A stretch of 64,000 nucleotides of DNA from Tenrec ecaudatus (Eukaryota > Chordata > Mammalia > Afrosoricida > Tenrecidae). A program made the position numbers and the translations under genes. Under the pieces are notes generated by a model. The model was not told the origin of the DNA. It made no database searches and saw only the letters and a list, made by a program, of their open reading frames with translations. Positions 11,056-22,682 of this stretch are shown in pieces (position 1 is the first letter of the stretch; each line of letters starts with the position of its first letter). Location: the NCBI RefSeq assembly GCF_050624435.1, contig NC_134546.1, positions 16,701,001 through 16,765,000 on the forward strand, given 5' to 3'.

Positions 11056-11326
11056 GGGTCATTTTGAGTGGGCAGTGGGCAGGTAAAAGTTTACAGAGCA
11101 CGTTAGATCCCTGGTCAACAATGGATAGACATTCAGGACTGCATTCTTCCCACTTGCTCCCTGGGGTCCCCTTGCAATCCTCCCTTCTTGCCCGCCATGC
11201 CCTGTCTTCTGAGCTTTGCTCCCAGGCAGATGGTGCCCTTTGGGTGTCCTGTGGGTGATTGTCCAGGGGGCCGAGTTCCTGTCCAATGTCCTTGTTCACT
11301 TTATAGACTCAGCGATCGTCTGGATA

Positions 11327-11515
11327 GGGGCCCTGGTGGCTTAGTGGTTATACACCAAGCTGTGATTCCCGGAGTCAGCAGTTCAAAGCCATCAGCCTCT
11401 CTGAAGGAGGAAGATGAGGCTTTCGACTCCCATCCAGAGTTGCAAGCCACGGTCCTAGAGGGACACCGTGAGTCGGCATTGACTTAATGGCAGCGAGTTA
11501 GCGAGTGAGTTTGGA
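11327..11515 (+). mobile_element. AfroSINE copy, full length
   Basis: It runs from GGCCCTGGTGGCTTAGTGG through AGCAGTTCAAAGCCATC to the tail GAGTCGGCATTGACTTAATG. The tail is the RTE-like 3' part of the family. Confidence 0.85.
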
Positions 11516-13496
11516 TGCGCGTCGGTCCCTGGGAGTGCGTTCAGTTGCAGGCACGATGAGGAGACTCAGGGCAGACAGTCCGGTGTTCCACCAGCCTCAA
11601 TCTGCCCCGGAAGCCAGAGAACGAAGACTTCCTTTCAGGACCATGTGGATCCTGGGACATCACTCTTTGGTCAGTGAGTCTTAACTGAGCAGGATTTCCA
11701 CAGAGGCTCTGAAATTCCCATTATCACCGGCCACTGTGGCTTAGACAGGAGGGACCCACCAGCCTCTCTGCCAGGTGACTCCAGAACAGAGGCCTGTGGT
11801 CCCACTTGGGTCTCCTCATCAAGAAAGGACTCTGGACCTCCATGGCTGCGGGTCCCGCTGACAGGGCCTCCACTGGGAAACCGTCCGTGTTCATGGCTCA
11901 GCTTAGGTGGGAAGTCAGCTCGGCACTCATCTGTCCCATGTGGGAATCGAGAGCCATTGCTGTGTTTGGGGGCCTACAAGCCAGGGGGAGCGGGGCTGTT
12001 GGCTGCTGACTAGCAGGAAAAGGCAGCTGTCTGTTGGGAGAGGATGGCTTGCTCCCCGTTCTGACAGATGGAAGGGCAAGCTCTGGCTGGCCGGAGTCCC
12101 TAGGAGTCTCATGATGTGGCTCAAGGTGGCTTCCCTGGGGAAGAGATGATGCGACCGCTGAGCCACCCAATCCTAAGGGATGCTTGCGGCAGGAATGAGG
12201 GCAGAAGGAGATGCGGCCAAGGCTGAGCCATCGGCTGGAGTGTTGGGACCGGAGAGAGTCACGGAGGCTGGGAGGGAGGGAGGGAGAAGCCTTTTCGAGA
12301 ATGGTTTTCCCCTCACAGGGGACCAGCAAGAGTAATGCCAGAGACAGGCCAGGAACCCATCTGCCTAGAGAGAGGCCCTGGGAAGAAGGCCTAAGGTCCA
12401 GGAGAAAGGGAGAATCAAGAACCCATCATTTCTGTAAGCCACCACGCTGGCCAGGCTGATAACATGTGACAGCAGGGTCCAGCCCTGCACAGGGGCCGGT
12501 GGGGATGGGAGACCCGTCTGCTAGAAAGTTCACCTGGTTAAAAATGGAACGTTTTCCCATCTGCAGAAGAGGGCAGGAGATGTTGATAGGGTGAGACATT
12601 GAAGCCACTCCTGACCAACAGAGATGAATGGGCTGCCCAAGTGAGTACAAGAAACCTTACGGCATGGACCCGCCCTTCAGAGACCCCACAGGTGGTCCAG
12701 AGGGGTGGGGTTCATCTTCATTAGGCCAGATGGACCCAAATGCCAATGCCAACTCCACCCCTCACTCTGCGCAAGCCCAGTGCAAGGGGCTGTGAGCTGG
12801 GCTTTCTCGATTCATGAAGGGAGGTTAATGACACCTGTTCCGGGGACTGTGGGAAGCAGGAGGGGGCGCGGCATGAGGCTCGGAAAGAAGTTGGCCTTGG
12901 GCCCAGCAGGCAGGAAGTACAAACTACATGGAAGCCACTGTGAGTCTTTCACTAGTCATGGGCAGAAAGTCTGAGCCCAGCCAGACACGTAACACAGGTC
13001 TTTCAGAAGACAAAGTTCCAACACTCAGGAAAGGAAACGGCCTGGGGGGGTAGGGGGGAGTCCCCTAGCGGATAGAGTGGTGCCCAGACATGTCATTGGG
13101 CCGGTTCGCTTTACACAGCAAATGCTGGACAGGAAGTGGTTAACTGCAAGGAGGAACAGAGCAGACGGTGACTCAGGGATGTGGCCTGGACAGTGCCTGG
13201 GTTGGGGGTGGGGTTCTCAGGAGGCACCTTGGGGAAGGGGCACCTATTCCGAAAGCCAGAGTGAGTCCTTCAAGCCGTCCAGCCCCGAGCGAGGGCAGCT
13301 CAGAAATGCCGGTCGGTCAGAGAGAGACGCCTGCAGGGATCTCATCAGAAGGTAGAATGACCAGGAGTCTTTCTTTCCAACATGTTCAGAAGCCCGTGGC
13401 TGGAGTTCAAGTCAGACCACCAGTAAAGACGCCCCATTTCAAGGGAGCAACTCGGAGTTTGTGGTCAGAGATAGAGCCAGTCAAGGGCAGAGGACA
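11516..13496. other. Intergenic, no recognisable element
   Basis: Mixed-composition DNA of about 2 kb with only short chance reading frames and none resembling a known protein. I recognise no repeat family. It may contain old, decayed elements below what can be seen by eye. Confidence 0.5.
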
Positions 13497-13632
13497 GAAC
13501 CCACTACCACTGAGTTGACTCCGACCCATGGTGACCCCACAGAGTTTCCGAGGCTGTAAATCTACCCGGAAGCAGACAGCTTCAACTTTCTCCCGTGGAA
13601 CCGGTGGTGGATTCGAACTGCCAGGAAACAAG
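13497..13632 (-). mobile_element. AfroSINE copy
   Basis: Tail first on the plus strand (ACTGAGTTGACTCCGACCC), then the middle, then the B-box-like GGATTCGAACTGCC. The extreme tRNA head is missing. The interval 13633-14372 holds nothing recognised. Confidence 0.75.
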
Positions 13633-14372
13633 ACAGAGCTCAGCAGACAATCAAGGCCGCATCTGGGAGAGGGCAGTTTTTGCTGCCCCACAGTGAGCTT
13701 CTTCATTCATGCCAAGCAAACTATTCTTTCAGAACTACGTGCAGGAAGCCCATCCTTTGCCCTTTCACCTCCAGGAGACAGTGAATCACTGTCTGGATCG
13801 TCTTTCCCTACTTGCTATGGCTGCCAGGAAGCTCAGACCAAGTTCACACCTCACCTTTAGTAATGGTGCTAGTCGCTGTGATTAGCATATTTGTGTTCTA
13901 CTGTCTCTTCTCCAACTTTTTTTTTTCTTTTCACGTCACAGTTAATCTGAGTGATTTTGGAAGTCACTTCAGACACACCAAGGCAGAGAAGGAGAAGGTG
14001 TTGTCTTGCCGGAGCACAGCCCCCTGTATATTAAAACAAATGAACTCTGGGCATTTCTATTGCAAGCAGAGGAAGTGAGGCTGACTACGCGAAGGGACAT
14101 GACCAGGGTTGGGAGTGTGCAGTAGGGAGGTGAGCGAGAGTGACAGTACTGGAAACCAACTTGCCAAAGACTGAAAGGGAGTCACCTGCCTTGGGGCTGA
14201 AAGTCTCCCCTTCTCTGAGGAAGTGGGGTTCCTTGGAGTTTCCACAGAGGCCAGAGACAGCGTTGACCTGGCTCTGAGTCATCTGTGAGAAACATTGGTG
14301 AACAGCACCCTTTCTCCCCAACTGAAGAAAGTCAACTTGGCTGCAGGATTTGGGCAGGGCTAGCCTTGAATC

Positions 14373-14583
14373 TGGAGCCCCGGTGGTGTCCCGATGACGC
14401 ACTGGGTGCCTAGGTGCAAGAGCAGCAGTTCAAAGCCACCCGCTGCTCCTTAGGAGAAAGAAAGCTTTCTCCTCCCACAAAGAGTGAGTCTCAGAAATCC
14501 ACGGGGGCCTTTCCACCCTGTCCTGCAGGGTCATCGTGACTCAGAATCCACTCGATGGCAGTGAGTTTAGGGTTTTTTTTTTA
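14373..14583 (+). mobile_element. AfroSINE copy, full length
   Basis: From GGAGCCCCGGTGGTG through GCAGTTCAAAGCCACCC to ATCCACTCGATGGCAGTGAG and a T-rich end. Confidence 0.85.
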
Positions 14584-14814
14584 GCCTCAGATCTGCTCTG
14601 CTATTTTGAAAAAGTAGTAAATGACTTGCAAGTTCCAGGGTCTTAGGGACAGGCCCTCATGGTCAGCACACAGAGGCTGCGCGAGTGGACGCAGGCCGGG
14701 CTGCAGGAAGCCGTCTGGCAGTGTGAATGAGACCTGGACTGGCTCTGCTCCATTCCGCATCAGTATGGTCATCCGGAGTCGTCTGGGACACCAGTGTTTC
14801 CACGGTCAGAGTTC

Positions 14815-15060
14815 CACCGTCCTTGTGGGAAAACCAGACTTGATTCCTGGCCAACGCACCTCCGGGAGGTCACTGGAGGTGTGTGGGGCTATGAGGTTGA
14901 ACGGGGTTTTGCAGAGGCTTCAACGAAAGTAGACTAGGAAGAAAGGACTAGAGAGCGACTTCCCGCACCAACCGTTGGAAACCCAATGGCTCACAGCTCA
15001 CAGTTGATCCTGTTGGATTGCCAGGGGCCGGTTTGATGGTAGCTCACAACTCACAACAAC
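14815..15060 (+). mobile_element. tRNA-Gly-like / RTE 5'-region chimera
   Basis: The stretch from about 14815 contains a decayed tRNA-Gly-like B-box end (AGACTTGATTCCTGGCCAA), followed by RTE 5' sequence (AGTAGACTAGGAAGAAAGGA at about 14929, then a GATGAGCCCCCAGGTTGG-like part). Related copies are at 21655 and 46716. The description rests on likeness to RTE elements of elephant remembered by pattern. Confidence 0.6.
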
Positions 15061-15959
15061 CACATGCAAAGTGCGTAATCTACACTGGGGAGGAAGCCAG
15101 CTGGCATGCAGAGCGCCCCGCACACCCAGGAGCTGAAAGGTTCCCCGGCAGCTGAGCGGTGGGGCATCTTGAACCAGACGCGTGCTGTGAGGGGAAAATG
15201 GAGGCTTCGGATGGACAAGCAGTGGAGTGGGGGGATGTGCCCTTTCCTAGCTGCTTGGGGAGAGAGGAAAGGAGCTGACTGTCTCTGAGTCGACTCACTG
15301 TCTCCAGAAGGAAGGTGGCCCCTAGAGGGAGGCAGGAGGAGGACCTCGGAAGAGCTGTGCATGCTGGGCCACAGGCAGTTTTGACCTTGAGCTGGGCACT
15401 CTGCTTCCCCACCAGCTTCTCCCCACGGTCCCCACGGCCCCTTTCACACAGCCATCAGGGTCCAAAACCCTCCTGTGGAGTTCCATGAGGCTCAGCAGAA
15501 CATCCCAGTCTCTATAGTGACGGCCCCCTGATTGGCCCTGGCCACCCTCCCTGCCCTCACCCCCTACCACCCTCCCCCTCCCCCTCCCCTGGACACCCCC
15601 CCCTTCCCCCAGGCCCAAGGGTGGTGCCCTGGATACCCAGCATGTGCCAATGCAGAAGGTTTGCCGGGCAATTCCATCTGCTGGAGGAAGGCCCTCTCCT
15701 GCCACCTTCCTGGCCATTCCCTCTCTCCACCCAAGTGTCTGCCCAAATGTCCCGAAGACTTCCTGAGCCCCCCCTTACGTGGACACCTGCTTCCATCACT
15801 CTATCCACGAACCCCCTCTGACTTACTCGGACCCCCACAGGGGCGGAGGGTGGCGTTTCATCTGTGTGTTTAGGAGGAGGACTCTGGGCAGGCAGAGAGC
15901 TGGCTCTCCATGGTGTGGGTGCCCTGCTCCTAGATCCCACCATGTACAGGGTGGGGGCT
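15061..15959. other. Intergenic, C-rich, no recognisable element
   Basis: Contains a run of C-rich sequence at about 15540-15620. No gene and no known repeat was seen. Confidence 0.5.
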
Positions 15960-17000
15960 CAGGGACAGGGAAGGGGGAGGGGAGGAGAGAGAAGACGGGT
16001 AGAAGGGAGAGAGGAAAGGAGAGGAAGAAGGGAGGGAAGGAAGGGATATAAAGAGGGAGGGAGGAGAAGAAGGAGGAGAGGAGGGAGGGAGGAGGGAGGA
16101 GAGGAGGGAGGAGGGAGGAGAGGAGGGAGGAGGGAGGAGAGGAGGGAGGGAGGAGGGAGGAGGAAGGAGAGGAGGGAAGAAGGAGGGATGAGAGGAGGGA
16201 GGAGGGAGGAGAGGAGGGAGGGAGGATGGAGGAGAGAAGGGAGGGAGGAGGGAGGAGAGGAAGGAGGGAGGAGAGGAAGGAGGGAGGAAAGGAGGGAGGG
16301 AGGAGGGAGGAGAGGAAGGAGGGAGGAGAGGAAGGAGGGAGGAAAGGAGGGAGGGAGGAGGGAGGAGGAAGGAGAGGAGGGAAGATGGAGGGATGAGAGG
16401 AGGGAGGAGAGGAGGGAGGGAGGAGAGGAAGGAGGGAGGAGAGGAGGGAGGAGAGGAAGGAGGGAGGAAAGGAGGGAGGGAGGGAGGGAGGATAAGAGGG
16501 AGGATGGAGGAGAGAAGGGAGGGAGGATGGAGGAGAGAAGGGAGGGAGGATGGAGGAGAGAAGGGAGGGAGGATGGAGGAGAGAAGGGAGGGAGGATGGA
16601 GGAGAGAAGGGAGGGAGGAGGGAGGAGAGGAAGGAGGGAGGAGAGGAAGGAGGGAGGAAAGGAGGGAGGGAGGAGGGAGGAGAGGAAGGAGGGAGGAGAG
16701 GAAGGAGGGAGGAAAGGAGGGAGGGAGGAGGGAGGAGGAAGGAGAGGAGGGAAGAAGGAGGGATGAGAGGAGGGAGGAGAGGAGGGAGGGAGGAGAGGAA
16801 GGAGGGAGGAGAGGAGGGAGGAGAGGAAGGAGGGAGGAAAGGAGGGAGGAAGGGAGGATAAGAGGGAGGATGGAGGAGAGAAGGGAGGGAGGATGAAGGA
16901 GAGGAGGGAGGAAGGAGGGAGGAGAGGAGGGAGGGAGGAGAGAGGAGAGGAGGAAGGGAGGAGGGAGGGGAGAAGAGAGGGAGGAGGGAGGGGAGGAGGG
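15960..17000 (+). repeat. Purine-only (GGGAGGA/GGGAGGAGAGGA)n tract of about 1 kb
   Basis: The plus strand is almost all G and A for about 1 kb, with only isolated T (in GATG and GATA steps). Units of 4-12 bp such as GGGA, GGAGGA and GAGAGGAAGGAGG alternate. A 24-bp unit (GAGGATGGAGGAGAGAAGGG plus GAGG) is repeated about five times at 16502-16616, and a block of roughly 250-300 bp starting near 16257 recurs about 370 bp further on. The long reading frames on both strands here are products of low complexity, not genes. Confidence 0.95.
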
Positions 17001-17529
17001 TCTTTTGGAAGAGGCAGGGACCAGCTGCGTGCTCAGAGCGGGGGCAGGACAACAGCCTCCAATGCCTTCCGGCCACAAAGGCCGATGGGAAAACCCAGGG
17101 GGCACAGCTTTGCCAACACATCAGGACTGTAGACTATCACAAGGGCCGTGGGAAAGGCCTGGGCTTTAGAATAAAAACCCAGAGGGTTTGATTAAAAATA
17201 ATCATCATAATAAAGCATGTTGACAGAACCCAGTTCGGTGGGGACAAGCTGTGGAACAAATAATGGAGCCCACAGGACAGCCAGGGCTGCAAGCTCTCTT
17301 GCCCGCCGTCAATTTTCCAAAGTTGGAATTTCGATGCAGCTTCGAGGTGAGCACAGCTTTTCATCTCTTTGGGGCTATTTTGCTTAATTTTCAAAATGTG
17401 TAGTCTTGTCCTACATTTTAAATGTCTTCTTCTTAAAGGCTCGCCAACCATGTTAATTCCATCCAGTCTTTTCACAGCTGGCACTAAAGTTATCAGGCAC
17501 TTGCATAAAACCCAGTCGCTCGCTGTGGT

Positions 17530-17702
17530 CAAAACCCAAGGCCAGCAAATCGATTCAACGCACACCCCACGGGCTCTGAGAGCGTAGATCTTGATGGGAG
17601 CAGGCAGCCTTGCCTTTCTCCTGCAGAGCCGCTGGTGGGTTTGAACCACCGGCTTTGAGGTTAGCCATCCAACACCCAACCCACAGCCCCACCAGGGCCC
17701 CT
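17530..17702 (-). mobile_element. AfroSINE copy
   Basis: Tail (CAAATCGATTCAACGCAC) then GCCGCTGGTGGGTTTGAACC and the head ACCAGGGCCCC on plus. The interval 17001-17529 before it is single-copy in appearance, with an AT-rich part at 17165-17220. Confidence 0.75.
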
Positions 17703-18208
17703 ACCCAAGAGCTCACGACACTTCAGTGTGCTACTTAACAACCACCCACAGCACCGCCACTTAGGCCGAAAGCAGGGCGTGCCAACCCTCTGGAGCACCC
17801 ACTCGCTGCACCATGACCCTGCACCCTCAGGGGCCCTAAAGAACACAGCCAGCCCGCAGCTGGGGAAAGCAGGCCTTTTCCTCTGGGGGGTTTGCCCTCC
17901 CACGCACACAGGTGAAGAACCAGGGTGGTCGGGTTGCCCCCTGGCTTACCGGACCCAGGTGAAAGCACGGTCAGTTCGTGCCTGACTTTGACTTTGGTCT
18001 CTCGGCACAGTGCTGGTCTGCGCAGTATCCAGCCTGGCGATACGGAAAGGCCGCAAACAGCCTCCGTAACCAACAACAGGGCTTGCTTCAAAAGAAGTAC
18101 CAGAGCTTAGGGACCGAAAGTGCCGCGTGGTCGCATTTTCATTCAAACGGAAGAAAGGAAAAAGAGAGAGCAGAGGAAGAATAAAAGGTCAAGACCCCAG
18201 GCACAGCT

Positions 18209-18420
18209 CCGGGGTCCTCACCCTTTTTAAACAGGGGCCAGCTCACTGTCCCTCAGACCCGCTGGAGGGCCGGACTATAGTTTAACAAAAAACTATGAGC
18301 AAATTCCTATGCACACTGCACATATCTTATTTTGAAGCGAAAAAACACCAGGCGGGCCAGATAAATGTCCTCCGCTGGCGGGCCACATGCGGCCCACGGG
18401 CCGTAGTTTGAGGACCCCTC
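18209..18420. mobile_element. hAT MITE (OC1-like), second copy
   Basis: In the opposite orientation to the copy at 8260: it begins with a decayed GGGGTCCTCA and ends GTAGTTTGAGGACCCCT. The middle (TATCTTATTTTGAAG) is shared. I see no convincing 8-bp duplication, so its edges may be damaged. Confidence 0.75.
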
Positions 18421-18497
18421 AAACTTGATCTGTCTAGATCAAGTTCACTTGTCTCCTAGGGAGGGTAAGTGGCTGCAGCGATTTTATGAAGCGTCTC

Positions 18498-18545
18498 TCT
18501 CTCTTTCTCTCTCTCTCTCTCTCCATATATATATTATATATTATC
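18498..18545. repeat. (CT)n and TA-rich simple repeat
   Basis: A run of CT repeats followed by ATATAT-rich sequence. Confidence 0.85.
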
Positions 18546-18650
18546 ATATATATTATCATTGACCTAATTTTTTATTTTCCTCGAATGATCGCTCATTGTT
18601 TTTGCAATAACACCCTAAAAACATATACTAAAAAGAACTTATTTATTTCA

Positions 18651-18862
18651 TTTATTATCATTTTAAATCATTTTATTGGGACTCGTACAACTCTTATACA
18701 ATCCATCCATCCATCCACTGTATCAAGAACATTTGTACATTTGTTGCCATCATCATTCTCAAAACATTTGCTTTCTGCTTGAGCCTTAGTATCAGCTTTG
18801 AATTTTTTTCCCTCCCTCCCACACTTTTCTCCCTCATGAACCCTTGATAATTTATAAATTAT
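18651..18862 (-). mobile_element. L1 3' end
   Basis: It begins with TTTTATTGGGACTCGTACAA, followed by ATCCATCCATCC, and ends with the CTTGATAATTTATAAATT part. The same text is found at 28679, 47505 and 56082 and, reversed, at 53013. Confidence 0.85.
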
Positions 18863-19376
18863 TATTATTTAAAAGAATTTAAACAACAAAAAAAGAATTT
18901 AAACAAGGAATTAACCCAGTTATAATAACTACCAAAACAAACATTTAGAATTTGGGGGAGTTTTAGGGGTGTGTGTGTTTTTCGCTTTTTTTCTCTCTCC
19001 CTCTCTCCAAGTTTATTTTCAGCTAATTATGTCTCCTCTTCTTGGTGATTTTGGTGGGATTTTGCATTCTTCACAGAGATTTTTTTTAATGAGGGTTTCC
19101 AACCACAAGTCCCGCGTTTCTGAGTTTTGCACACACCTCTCCCATGGTTACACGTAACCAAGACCCGATGTGTTGGACACTTCAATGTTTTGAATTTATA
19201 TTTAGCCACTTCATCTTGTCTTTTTTTTTTAATAATAGATGAACACCTCAGTTCATTTTTACCCCAAATCTTTGTTTTGATCAAACTGCTGCGGCTGATG
19301 AAATCAAACGTCACCCACTCAGGCAGATGGACACTCCACACTCGGCCCCTGACCCTTTGAGCAGCCTTGCAAACCC

Positions 19377-20065
19377 ACTGTCCGGCCCCATGGCGTCAGC
19401 TCAGACTCACAGTAACCCGACCTACAAAGGCACGAGTCCGCCTGTCCTCACGAGGGTCCCGCTTGAGCCCCTTGTTGCAGCCACCGTGTCAGCCGTCTCC
19501 TGGAAGAGCTGCCTCCTTTTTGCTGCCCTCATGTTGCCAAGAAAGAGGTCCTTCTCCAGGGACTGGTCTCTCCCGGTGACACGTCCCAGCATGAGACCAA
19601 GTCTCACCAAGTCTCGCGTCGAAGGCGCCTACTGGTTGAACTTGTGGGTGTGTCTGTTCTCCCGGCGGTCCATGGTATGTTGGCTATTTTACACCAGTTA
19701 TCCAAATGCATCCACTCTTCCTCCGTCTGCCTTATTCCAGTTTCCTCGTGCAATGGAAACCCCTGGACTTGGGTCAGGTGCCCCTTAGTCTTCAAAGTGA
19801 CATCTCTGCTCCGAAGGATGTCGTCTTGTGCAACAGTTGGACCCAATGCCCTCTGTCTGATTCCTTGACTGCTTTCCATCAAAAGCCTTGATGGTAGATC
19901 CAAGTTCAGATGAAACCTTCGCTGTCTTCAGTGTGTTTGCCTGTTGATCGTGATGTGGTTCACTGGCCCACTCGTGAGGATCGGGAGGTTCTTTACACCG
20001 AGCTGTATTCTAATCGGAAGACTGTAGCCTTTGGTCTTCCTCAGTAAGTGGCAGTGGGTTACCTG
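19377..20065 (-). mobile_element. RTE (BovB-like) 3' end
   Basis: Minus-strand 3' part of an RTE retrotransposon. Recognised by the series CTTGTTGCAGCCACCGTGTC, then AAGAGGTCCTTCTCCAGGGA, then CCTTAGTCTTCAAAGTGACA, which matches the piece at 42150 and, reversed, that at 38730. It corresponds to the end of the reverse-transcriptase frame and the 3' UTR; the frame is broken. Confidence 0.75.
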
Positions 20066-20160
20066 TTGGATTTTAATGTCCCCATCAGTTCAATGAGCTA
20101 AAACCTGTATTGAAGGTATTGTGGGGTGGGGGGACTAGCATTGGGGGCGTTATCTCAGGC

Positions 20161-20381
20161 CAGGGTTCCCAAACCCCAATGTGATTCACATTTTTTACTG
20201 GATAATTCTTTGTGGGAGGGCTGATTTGTGCCTTGTGGGGTGTTTAGCAACATCCCTGACCCCTACCTACTTACAGTGACAGTAACTCCCACCAACAAAG
20301 TCATGACGAGCAAGAATGTTTCCACATAATTGCCCAATGATGTGCCAAGGAGCCCGGACACCCAGTGGAGAACCAGCGCTG
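20161..20381 (-). mobile_element. MER20 (hAT-Charlie) copy
   Basis: It starts CAGGGTTCCCAAACC, continues ACTGGATAATTCTTTGTG and GTTTAGCAACATCCCTGACC, and ends GGAGAACCAGCGCTG. This is the order of reverse-oriented MER20, an old eutherian DNA transposon. The stretch 20382-21432 has no recognised element. Confidence 0.75.
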
Positions 20382-21432
20382 TAGACGTACCTTCCTCCTT
20401 CACACCCGAGTGAACACCTCCACGTCAGTTGGCTCCTTGGGGTCGGTTCTCACTGCTCCCGGAGTCAGCTTCACCCCTTGGGCCTGCACAGACTCCCCAC
20501 CAGAGGACTCCCTCCGAGTGGCCTCAGGCCCTGCTCACCCTCCACAGGCTGCAGGCTGCATCAAAGGGCGGACAGAGAAATCTCAGTGTGTTCTTTTGCT
20601 TCCGTTGTCCATCTTGGGGGTCTCGCATGCTGATGGACCAAAAGCTGGGCTCACCTGCCCAGCACTGACCGTCCCTGTCTTTGGCACCTGCCTAAACTCG
20701 TGGACAGGGAGCTGCGGCCTCCAGACGGACAAGCAGAGACCAGAGGGCAGGCCGGGCCTGACAGCAGGTAGAAGGTGGCCTGTCCTGGAGAGAGCAAGCA
20801 CCCCAACACTCGGTGGCCTCACCCCGAGGAGGTGGCAGGACATCACAGGGGGTGTCCTAAGGAACCCGAAACCAGGGCTCTCTGTCCCATGCCTGGCACT
20901 GCAGAGCCACGTGGTATGATGGGATCACTCGGGCGGGGACACTGGGCTTCTCCATGGCAACTATGTGCCTTGCAGCCCACCCTCCTTCCCCCTGCACGCT
21001 TCAGTGCTGCCAAAGAAGATTCCAAATCCAGAGCAGCTGGAGCCTCAGAAAGAGGGAGAGGGACGTTCTCACCAGCCTGGCAGAGTGGGGACTCTGTCGT
21101 ACTCCGTCAGCTTCACTCATAGAAAAAAACAAAATAAAACAGTGGTTTCCTGGCATTTCGCACAAATCTCTGAGTTTGCAGACTTGGGGCAACCCCGGCC
21201 CACAGCCCTCCCACCATTCCACACGTCTAAGGAGGGGGGTGGGGTGTGTGTGGGGTGGGGGTGGCCATCAACTCAGCTCTGACTTGAGGTCTGCTGAGGC
21301 CACTGTTAGGACCACCACGTGTGGGGAGTGCTTTCCAAGCCCCGGGGCTCATCCTGCAGCTGTGATCAGCCACCCTCTGCTGTGACCCATCGTTGTCCCT
21401 GGCTGGTGTTTGCAAGTGGGTCTCTTCCCAGC

Positions 21433-21545
21433 TTGTCTTAGTCTGAAACTCCACCAACACTTGTTCCCCATGGGGGAGCCTGCTGAGCGTGGATTGCTAG
21501 TGCCAGATCTTCCATCACCATGGCGACAGCAAGACCCCCCCACCG
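21433..21545 (-). mobile_element. RTE 5'-region fragment
   Basis: TTGTCTTAGTCTGAAACTCC and the following CCATGGGGGAGCCTGCTG correspond to the minus strand of the RTE 5' region also present, in plus sense, at 46750-46850. Confidence 0.55.
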
Positions 21546-21654
21546 CAGGCCAAACTTAAGAATGGGTGGGGTGATGATTCCTGAGGATGTTGCTGCTGCT
21601 GTCAGCTACCACCAAACAAATCCCAATCCCGCCGAACCCGTGCTCATTCTGATT

Positions 21655-21850
21655 TCCAGAAGTAGCTCACCAGGCCTGTCTTCCGGGTCTGGAAGCTCTA
21701 CTGAAACCTGCTCAGCACCAGACAAGCCTCCACAGACAGACAGACAGACAAGTGCTGGCTGCCCTCGAGGGTCCCGGCCAGGAATCAAACTTGGGTCTCC
21801 CCCCAAGGAAGGCAAGAATTCTACCACTGAACCCCCAAGGCCCTGGTTCC
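21655..21850 (-). mobile_element. tRNA-Gly-like / RTE 5'-region chimera
   Basis: Read on the minus strand, 21850 to 21777 resembles tRNA-Gly: an A-box-like GGTTCAGTGGTAGAATTCTT and, after a purine-rich middle, a B-box-like AAGTTTGATTCCTGGCC. This is joined directly to RTE 5' sequence (21657-21776 on plus, including CTGGAAGCTCTACTGAAACC). It is not a functional tRNA gene: the anticodon arm is disrupted. Confidence 0.65.
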
Positions 21851-21857
21851 AAAGAAG

Positions 21858-22054
21858 AAGCCCAAACTAAACCCACTGCTGACAAATCAGTTCTGATTCA
21901 TAGCAACCCTACCAGCCAGAGAACTGCTCACTGCGGCTTCCCAGGCTGTAACTTTTGTGCCACATCTTCCCCCCCGAAGAGGGATTGATGGGTTCAAACC
22001 ACGGATCTGACGGTTAGCAGCCCAATGCTTAGCCCACTAAGCAATCAGGGCTCC
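21858..22054 (-). mobile_element. AfroSINE copy
   Basis: Tail (CAGTTCTGATTCATAGCAAC), then AGGCTGTAACTTTTG, then GGTTCAAACCACGGATC and head AAGCAATCAGGGCTCC on plus. Confidence 0.85.
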
Positions 22055-22632
22055 CTCCTAAGGAACAAGGCCCCTAATTTCCCACAGCAGAGAAGGCAGG
22101 TGTTCCCTTTACCTGCGTACTTGCAGGGCAGACATTACTAATCAATCGTAGCATCTTGCTGGCTGTGTCTGGACACAAGTCTCAGCACCCTATACAGCAC
22201 TGCACAGCAGGCGATCCCAACCAAATTGATACAGTCAAGGCTCTTGTGTTTTCTCTATTTTAGAGTCTGTTATTCGCATCACCCCCAACCCACACACGTG
22301 ACGGCGTCTTACACCTGGCGGTGCCATCGACATGCACGTTTATTTAATGGGACAGGGGCGCCTTTGAGAAGCCTTTATTAACTTCTCTTTGCTAATGGTT
22401 TCCGCTTCTTGCTTAAAAAAAAAAAAAAAAAAAGAAAGGAGGCTCTTACAGCGCTTATAAAATCCATACGGGCTCTCCTGTTTTTCTGCAGCAAATACAT
22501 CGGTGATGCACTTCGTAATCCAGTGCGTCTGAGAACTGAAGAAGGCCACCCCTCATCCTCGAAACTTGTACTGGACCCTCCACTCCGGGTCCTCTCTCAG
22601 TCTTCTCTTCCAGTGGCTGGTCTAACCAGTGC

Positions 22633-22638
<6 letters not shown>

Positions 22639-22677
<39 letters not shown>
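22639..22677. repeat. (CT)n microsatellite
   Basis: About 38 bp of CT repeat directly next to an LTR insertion. A poly-A run of about 19 bp lies at 22415-22433. Confidence 0.9.
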
Positions 22678-22681
<4 letters not shown>

Positions 22682-22682
22682 C

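Noticed and set aside
15823-17121. Long reading frames (up to 432 residues) on both strands
   Set aside because: They are made of a purine-only simple repeat, giving Arg/Glu/Gly-rich or Pro/Ser/Leu-rich strings in several frames at once. This is low complexity, not coding.
18700-18720. CRISPR-like short repeats (ATCC)n
   Set aside because: The ATCCATCCATCC words are a fixed internal part of L1 3' ends and recur at every L1 end in the window; the genome is mammalian.
21777-21850. A tRNA-Gly gene
   Set aside because: The A and B boxes are recognisable, but the anticodon arm is disrupted and the sequence continues into RTE; it is a mobile-element head.
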